This document shows positions 8,549 to 11,737 of a stretch of 11,737 nucleotides of DNA, in pieces. Within the stretch, counting starts at the first letter, position 1, and the number at the start of each line of letters is the position of its first letter. The stretch spans positions 1 to 11,737 of the forward strand of contig CALGOO010000307.1 of NCBI GenBank assembly GCA_937960715.1. The letters run 5' to 3'. Under the pieces are notes generated by a model. It ran no database searches. It was not told where the DNA came from and was given only the letters and a program-made list of their open reading frames with translations. The position numbers and the translations under genes were made by a program. This stretch comes from an uncultured Candidatus Competibacteraceae bacterium. GTDB taxonomy: Bacteria > Pseudomonadota > Gammaproteobacteria > Competibacterales > Competibacteraceae.

Positions 8549-9172
8549 TCAGGTCGCGGTCATGACATCGAACCGGCGCGGCTGAAAATCCTCGGGGACT
8601 TGCAATTCGAACAGGTCGTCGTGAATGTACGCAAGGTACAACCCCTGCGCCAATACTTGCGGAATCAGGGCGTCGGGGACGTCGACCGCGGCCAGGACCC
8701 CATAGAGCGCCTTGCTCCGGTGTTCGGGGAACCAGTCGGGGAACCGTTGCAGGATGTTCAGCAATTGCTCGATATCCTTCTCCCGCAGATGGCTTTTGAC
8801 TTCCACGACATAGGCGGCGTTGACGGTCCCGTTGGCATAGGCCAGCACATCGATTTCCAGGTGTTGCCCTTCGCGGGACAGCCGCACGCTGGGGCTGATC
8901 GTATCGATGCCAAAGCGCTGCCGGAGAATCTTTTGCATGGAGGGTAGAGCCAGACCTTCGGTGAAGCTGCCAAACTTGTTGCCCAAGCCACCGATTTGCT
9001 GACCCAGTGTCTTGATCATGCGGTCGGTTTCCTGGAACTTGCGGTCGGTTTCCTGGAACTTGCGGTCGGTTTCCTGGAACTTGCGGTCGGTTTCCTGAGA
9101 CTGTTCCCGCAGCAGGCGGTCAGTTTCCTGGAACAATGCCCAGATATCGTCAAGTGTCGTTGTCGTATTCAT
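8549..9172 (-). CDS. PD-(D/E)XK nuclease-like protein with a heptad-repeat coiled coil
   Basis: 207 residues, resembling the DUF3782-type proteins common in cyanobacteria and sulfur- or polyphosphate-type gammaproteobacteria, function unknown. The N-terminal third is a coiled coil with FQETDRKF-type heptads (15-51). The C-terminal part has a PD-(D/E)XK core: Glu72 in FTEGLALPSM, Asp108 in HLEIDVLAY, then Glu124 and Lys126 in YVVEVKSHL, so the D...ExK triad is intact. This suggests a nucleic-acid-cleaving or Holliday-junction-like fold, but many members have no shown activity. The ATG at 9172 is chosen over upstream in-frame ATGs at 9247, 9211 and 9199 because AAAGG lies 9 nt before it and a TATAAT box lies at 9210-9215. 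The frame contains tandem 21-bp repeats. Confidence 0.8.
   Translation of the reverse strand: MNTTTTLDDIWALFQETDRLLREQSQETDRKFQETDRKFQETDRKFQETDRMIKTLGQQIGGLGNKFGSFTEGLALPSMQKILRQRFGIDTISPSVRLSREGQHLEIDVLAYANGTVNAAYVVEVKSHLREKDIEQLLNILQRFPDWFPEHRSKALYGVLAAVDVPDALIPQVLAQGLYLAYIHDDLFELQVPEDFQPRRFDVMTAT
9020..9136. repeat. 21-bp tandem repeat encoding QETDRKF heptads
   Basis: Units start at 9020, 9041, 9062 and 9083. The first three are identical and the fourth diverges in its last bases. A fifth, degenerate unit spans 9116-9136 after a 12-nt interruption. Each unit holds CGGTCGGTTTCCTGGAACTT on the + strand and encodes one heptad on the minus strand. Because units are 21 bp, gain or loss keeps the frame and changes coiled-coil length. 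There are no spacers, so it is not a CRISPR array. Confidence 0.9.
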
Positions 9173-9209
9173 GGGAGTGAACCTTTCCAAGGTAGCCATG
9201 TTACGGGGC

Positions 9210-9215
9210 ATTATA
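9210..9215 (-). promoter_or_regulatory. Possible -10 box (TATAAT) for the nuclease-like gene
   Basis: The minus strand reads TATAAT here, 37 nt upstream of the ATG at 9172. No good -35 hexamer is seen 16-18 nt upstream. If used, transcription would start near 9203, which excludes the upstream in-frame ATGs at 9247 and 9211 and agrees with the start chosen. Confidence 0.35.
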
Positions 9216-9306
9216 TGCCGCTCGGCTTCATCGCCCACGAATACCATCGCTTGGCGGGGTGCCTATCCGTAACCGTTCATGTCTCCTGGTGGTTTTGCCC
9301 TGTATC

Positions 9307-9382
9307 GATGGGTTTCGTTCCTCAACCCATCCTACAACCCATTGGTTTTTCGTAGGATGGGTTGAGCGTAGCGAAACCCATC
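9307..9382. repeat. Dispersed inverted repeat of the GTAGGATGGGTT / AAACCCATC type
   Basis: The left arm, 9307-9335 (GATGGGTTTCGTT... CTCAACCCATCCTAC), is the inverted copy of the right arm, 9352-9382 (GTAGGATGGGTTGAGC... GCGAAACCCATC). The left arm has a 2-nt deletion and a few changes in its middle. A 16-nt loop (9336-9351) carries another CCCATTGG motif. This sequence type recurs between genes in many proteobacterial and some cyanobacterial genomes and behaves like a small palindromic repeat or non-autonomous element. It lies between the divergent nuclease-like gene and ATPase fragment. Confidence 0.75.
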
Positions 9383-9460
9383 ATTGTGCTGAGAATGGGT
9401 ATATTCCGTGTCGGCCGGGTTTTTGATATGTTATAAATCATATATCTGATTTGTCGTATA

Positions 9461-9464
9461 GGAG
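9461..9464 (+). promoter_or_regulatory. Ribosome binding site of the interrupted ATPase gene
   Basis: GGAG lies 5 nt before the ATG at 9470. The AT-rich stretch before it (9421-9460) contains TATAAA (9432-9437), TATATC (9441-9446) and an imperfect palindrome ATATG...CATAT (9426-9443), a plausible promoter-operator, but no clear -35/-10 pair can be assigned. Confidence 0.5.
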
Positions 9465-9469
9465 AAACC

Positions 9470-9733
9470 ATGACGCTTGTTCTTCACTACGGCAATGCCG
9501 TTGCCGGCGACCAGCGTTTTGATCGGCCCGCGCTACAGAACAAGCTCCTGCACACGTTGGCGAGTAGCGACGACGCCAAGATGTTCGGCCTGCGCCGCAT
9601 CGGCAAATCGATTCCGCACCTCCACATTATCAAGCCGATGCAGGCCGCCAGCAAACCTGTGGCCTTTTTCGACGCCCAAGGCCTGCACTCGATTCAGGAC
9701 TTGCTTGGCGACCTGTTATGCCCAAAAATATGA
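9470..9733 (+). pseudogene. 5' fragment of a P-loop ATPase gene, interrupted by the integron cassette
   Basis: The frame has a strong start and encodes the opening of a P-loop ATPase of the archaeal-ATPase / AAA type. It carries Walker A FGLRRIGKS (39-47, GxxxxGKS) and the next strand VAFFDAQGL (64-72). The Walker B, sensor and arginine-finger regions are absent. Native coding ends with codon 82 (CTG, 9713-9715). The last five residues, LCPKI, come from the inserted cassette, whose TGA at 9731-9733 stops translation. Codon use and GC up to 9715 match the host, and AT-rich DNA begins directly after. The truncated product has a P-loop but no hydrolysis site and is probably inactive. The matching downstream segment is at 11608-11737. 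Confidence 0.8.
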
Positions 9734-9764
9734 CAGCACGGTTCTACTCACACGGCTTGTTTAA

Positions 9765-9770
9765 TAAAAT
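9765..9770 (+). promoter_or_regulatory. Possible internal cassette promoter, -10 box TAAAAT
   Basis: TAAAAT lies 32 nt before the endonuclease ATG, in the 87-nt leader of the cassette. The sequence 17 nt upstream, TTCTAC (9742-9747), is a poor -35. A cassette-borne promoter would let the genes work away from an integron Pc promoter, but the evidence is weak. The ATPase promoter upstream could also read through. Confidence 0.3.
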
Positions 9771-9802
9771 GTGAACTCAACTGTTCCAAAGGTTATTTAA
9801 GG

Positions 9803-10633
9803 ATGTCGGAAAAAATCATATTTACTGAAAGACTTAAGGAGTTTGTGACAAGTCTCAAAGATCATGTCAGCTCAAACGATGGCCAATGGACAGTCAAGGG
9901 ATTCATCGATATTTTCAAGAACGTCTACACAATATCTTCAGACACAAAGATAGTTTCGAAGATTCTTGAAATCCATCTCTTTCCAAAAATCCTGAAATTC
10001 GCGCAAGATAATGGCTATAAAGTTGTGCTTGCTGAACATCAGAATTACTACCCGGATATTTCTTTCGTCAAATCTAGTGACGAGTCTGTGCGCTTTGCGG
10101 TCGATTTTAAGACAACGTATAGAAATCCAAAGAAGCCACATTTGTGCAATGGGTTCACGCTTGGGTCACACGGGGAATATTTTGAAAACCGATTGAGCAC
10201 TAAGAACATCCAGTTTCCTTATGGCTCGTACTCTGGCCATTTTTGCCTCGGCATAATCTATGACAGAACAGATGGAGCCACTATTGATGAGACGAAATCA
10301 CACAGTATCGATGAGCTACATGTAATCACATCGGTCGTAAAGAATTTCCAATTCTTTGTCACGGAGAAGTGGAAAATAGCGAGCGACAAAGGCGGTAGTG
10401 GCAACACGGCCAACATTGGGAGCATCAATAACATCGCAGCCATTATGGCTGGCAGAGGCATGTTCTCCAAGCTGGGTGAGCACTGGTTTGACGAATACTG
10501 GATGAACTATAAGAAAATAACAGTTCAGGACGGAAAAGGCGGAACGAAAAAAATTTCTACGCTTCGGGAGTTCGTAGAATATAAGAATGGTGATGTATCA
10601 TTGATCATTGAAAAAATGAACGGTGAAAAATGA
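9803..10633 (+). CDS. ecoRVR: Type II restriction endonuclease, EcoRV family
   Basis: 276 residues, cytoplasmic homodimer by homology. It is expected to cut GATATC to blunt ends in the presence of Mg2+. Recognition comes from colinear EcoRV features: SDTKIVSKILEIHLF with Glu56 (EcoRV Glu45), the Q-loop QNYYPD (80-85) with catalytic Asp85 (EcoRV Asp74), VDFKTTY with Asp101 and Lys103 (EcoRV Asp90 and Lys92), TKNIQFPYGSYSGH (133-146), and the base-contacting R-loop GSGNTANIGS (198-207), almost identical to EcoRV GSGNTTNIGS. Catalytic and recognition residues are all kept, so the same specificity is predicted. It is slightly longer than EcoRV (about 245 residues). AAAGG (9788-9792) lies 10 nt before the ATG. 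The stop overlaps the methyltransferase start by 4 nt. The symbol is assigned by homology. Confidence 0.93.
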   Translation: MSEKIIFTERLKEFVTSLKDHVSSNDGQWTVKGFIDIFKNVYTISSDTKIVSKILEIHLFPKILKFAQDNGYKVVLAEHQNYYPDISFVKSSDESVRFAVDFKTTYRNPKKPHLCNGFTLGSHGEYFENRLSTKNIQFPYGSYSGHFCLGIIYDRTDGATIDETKSHSIDELHVITSVVKNFQFFVTEKWKIASDKGGSGNTANIGSINNIAAIMAGRGMFSKLGEHWFDEYWMNYKKITVQDGKGGTKKISTLREFVEYKNGDVSLIIEKMNGEK

Positions 10634-11547
10634 GCATGAAAGTTGGCATTCCTCCAATAAAATCCCAAGGGATAAAAACTAAGCTTATTCATTGGATTAA
10701 CAGCATTATTCCGTCAGATTTTAACGGAGCTTGGGTTGAGCCATTTATGGGAACGGGTGCAGTTGCCTTCAATGTCGCACCATGTCGTGCAGTACTGTGT
10801 GACACGAACCCGCATCTCATAAACTTCTATTCTGCGATTGCTAGAAACGAAATTACCCCGGAAATAGTGAATAACTACCTCAATAGGGAGGGGGTACTTC
10901 TGTTGGAAAAAGGAGAAGAGCACTATTACTATATAAGAGATAGATTCAACACCGAGCACTCGCCATTAGATTTTCTGTTCGTGAATCGTGCAGGGTTCAA
11001 TGGAATGATTCGTTTCAATCGTAAGGGTGGGTTTAATATTCCCTTCTGCCGGAAACCTAATCGTTTTGCTCAAGCCTACGTAACAAAGATAACAAACCAA
11101 GTGGCATGGGTTGCTAAGGTAATTAAAATAAAAGATTTCTCTTTCAAATGCCAGAACTTTGAGGACACAATTTCGCAAGCTACAGAAAATGATATTATCT
11201 ACTGCGACCCACCATATATTGATAGGCATGTTGACTACTACAATGGATGGGATGGCACTCACGAAAATATCCTTTTCAAAAGACTAATTGATTTTCCTGG
11301 CAGATTTATCCTATCCACTTGGCACCATAATGATTATCGTCAGAACGATTACATCAAATCCTTATGGTCCAAATTTTATATTTTAACCAGAGAACATTTC
11401 TACCATATTGGTGGCAGAGAAGAGAACAGAAACCCGGTTGTTGAGGCACTGGTGACTAACTTTACGGCTGCGCCACGGGAAGTAGCGGTAGACCGCCCGG
11501 TGCAATTTGCCTTTCTTGAGGAACGAGCTAAATACACTACGGCATAA
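10630..11547 (+). CDS. ecoRVM: DNA adenine-N6 methyltransferase, M.EcoRV type (Dam/D12 family)
   Basis: 305 residues, cytoplasmic. It transfers a methyl group from S-adenosylmethionine to adenine, expected in GATATC, and so protects the host from the endonuclease encoded just upstream. The N-terminus PPIKSQGIKTKLI (8-20) is the start of the D12 class. Motif I (AdoMet binding) is VEPFMGTGAVAFN (36-48), motif IV (catalytic) is DPPY (193-196), with FNGMIRFNRKGGFNIPF (123-139) between them and STWHHNDYR (229-237) after. These segments closely resemble M.EcoRV. The start overlaps the endonuclease stop as ATGA, implying translational coupling; the Met at codon 3 is an alternative start. The stop codon TAA lies inside the R'' box of the attC-like site, as is common in integron cassettes. 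The symbol is assigned by homology. Confidence 0.93.
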   Translation: MSMKVGIPPIKSQGIKTKLIHWINSIIPSDFNGAWVEPFMGTGAVAFNVAPCRAVLCDTNPHLINFYSAIARNEITPEIVNNYLNREGVLLLEKGEEHYYYIRDRFNTEHSPLDFLFVNRAGFNGMIRFNRKGGFNIPFCRKPNRFAQAYVTKITNQVAWVAKVIKIKDFSFKCQNFEDTISQATENDIIYCDPPYIDRHVDYYNGWDGTHENILFKRLIDFPGRFILSTWHHNDYRQNDYIKSLWSKFYILTREHFYHIGGREENRNPVVEALVTNFTAAPREVAVDRPVQFAFLEERAKYTTA

Positions 11548-11607
11548 CAATTCGTTCCAGCGGACCCCGCAAAAGCATAGCTTTTGCTCCGCCACTGAAC
11601 TTGATCG
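11542..11607 (+). repeat. attC-like recombination site at the cassette 3' end
   Basis: R'' box GCATAAC (11542-11548) is followed by an imperfect inverted repeat: GTTC (11554-11557) with GAAC (11597-11600), GCGGA (11560-11564) with TCCGC (11588-11592), and a perfect GCAAAAGC (11569-11576) with GCTTTTGC (11580-11587) around an ATA loop. The right arm is several bases longer than the left, leaving unpaired bases like the extrahelical bases that set attC strand choice. The site ends at G11607, and its R' box is completed by TTATGC at 9716-9721. Total length with R' is 72 bp, within the usual attC range. Confidence 0.8.
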
Positions 11608-11737
11608 TTCGACGCGCTGCCCAGGGAGTCGGACCTGAAAGGTCGCGTGCTCGGTTTGATTGCCCTGACCGAAGGCTACTCTCGCATCGATCTGGCGGAG
11701 TTCCTGGATATGCTGGTCGAGGATGGCTTCATCCACT
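11608..11737 (+). pseudogene. Downstream ATPase-gene segment after the cassette (runs off the window)
   Basis: GC-rich coding sequence resumes directly after the cassette. Starting at TTC 11608-11610 the frame reads FDALPRESDLKGRVL, then LIALTEGYSRIDLAEFLDML and VEDGFIH up to the edge, with no stop. An in-frame TGA (11602-11604) lies just inside the cassette, so this segment is no longer joined to a start. Excising 9716-11607 puts TTC directly after codon 82 of the ATPase fragment (GACCTG then TTCGACGCG) in the same frame. The ending resembles a winged-helix module of the kind that closes many such ATPases. If so, part of the central ATPase domain may also be missing; otherwise this is simply the next part of the domain. 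The window is too short to decide. Confidence 0.65.

Larger units (their letters stand above)
9716..11607 (+). mobile_element. Integron-type gene cassette carrying an EcoRV-like R-M system
   Basis: A 1892-bp AT-rich unit with cassette anatomy. It begins TTATGC directly after G9715, carries two co-oriented genes, and ends in an attC-like folding site (11542-11607) whose last base is G. In known cassettes the terminal G plus the first six bases of the same cassette form the R' box GTTRRRY-like heptamer. Here that gives GTTATGC, the exact reverse complement of the R'' box GCATAAC at 11542-11548. No integrase gene is present in the window, and the flanks are coding sequence rather than attI or another attC. 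Insertion at a secondary, genomic (attG-like) G/TT site is inferred. Confidence 0.82.

Noticed and set aside
7681..8565. Open + strand frame opposite the threonine aldolase
   Set aside because: Shadow of the aldolase codons; composition is repetitive G/V/Q/R/A with no motif.
9020..9136. Possible CRISPR-like array
   Set aside because: Units are directly abutting 21-bp copies with no spacers and are in frame with a coiled-coil protein.
9640..9715. A second attC directly upstream of the cassette
   Set aside because: No R'' box or stem-forming arms end at G9715, and the stretch codes for the conserved second strand of the ATPase domain.
9716..9802. Controller (C) protein operator or gene in the cassette leader
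   Set aside because: The 87-nt leader holds no ORF of controller size and no symmetric C-box repeats that I can see.
11632..11644. Short perfect palindrome GACCT-GAA-AGGTC
   Set aside because: It lies inside coding sequence, is only 5 bp per arm, and has no T-run or regulatory context.
11608..11737. Start of another integron cassette
   Set aside because: The bases after the junction, TTCGAC, are a poor TTRRRY match, and the GC-rich frame continues the ATPase frame rather than a new cassette leader.

Overview
The window looks like chromosomal DNA from a high-GC gammaproteobacterium. The arginine- and alanine-rich GC-type coding, the stand-alone sigma-54 response regulator, the hybrid-kinase tail, the PD-(D/E)XK protein with QETDRKF heptads and the GTAGGATGGGTT-type inverted repeat together suggest a Competibacter- or Thiotrichales-like lineage. 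That assignment is inferred from family resemblance only. Two stretches are clearly AT-richer and look acquired: about 1600-2900 and 9716-11607.

Layout. The left edge holds the 3' part of a membrane sensor kinase (5-1531) that keeps its Cache-type sensor and HisKA domain but has lost the ATPase core. Next comes an AT-rich insert with a long hairpin and one gene for a cytoplasmic-looking protein with an OmpA-like C-terminal domain (1829-2881), followed by a terminator and a decayed scrap of a second sigma-54 regulator gene. On the minus strand follow an intact REC-PAS-AAA+-Fis sigma-54 response regulator (4934-3138) and, upstream of it, a potassium channel with two RCK modules (6795-5134). Divergent from the channel is a small Cys/His-motif protein (6948-7406). 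Two more minus-strand genes follow: a GLY1-type threonine aldolase (8490-7432) and a PD-(D/E)XK nuclease-like protein with a coiled-coil heptad repeat (9172-8549). A dispersed inverted repeat lies at 9307-9382.

The standout is at the right end. An EcoRV-type restriction-modification pair (endonuclease 9803-10633, adenine methyltransferase 10630-11547, overlapping by 4 nt) sits in a unit with the anatomy of an integron gene cassette. It starts with TTATGC right after a G at 9715. It ends in a 66-nt foldable attC-like site whose R'' box, GCATAAC, contains the methyltransferase stop codon, and its last base is G at 11607. When the cassette circularises, that G joins TTATGC to give GTTATGC, the exact reverse complement of R''. 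Neither flank looks like an attC or attI. Instead, the cassette interrupts an open reading frame for a P-loop ATPase, and removing 9716-11607 joins CTG to TTC in frame. The simplest reading is a mobile restriction-modification cassette inserted by integron integrase at a non-canonical genomic (attG-like) G/TT site, with no integrase in the window.

How the genes relate. The kinase, regulator and channel are signalling and ion-homeostasis functions, but nothing here proves that they work together. The restriction-modification pair is a self-contained defence and addiction module.
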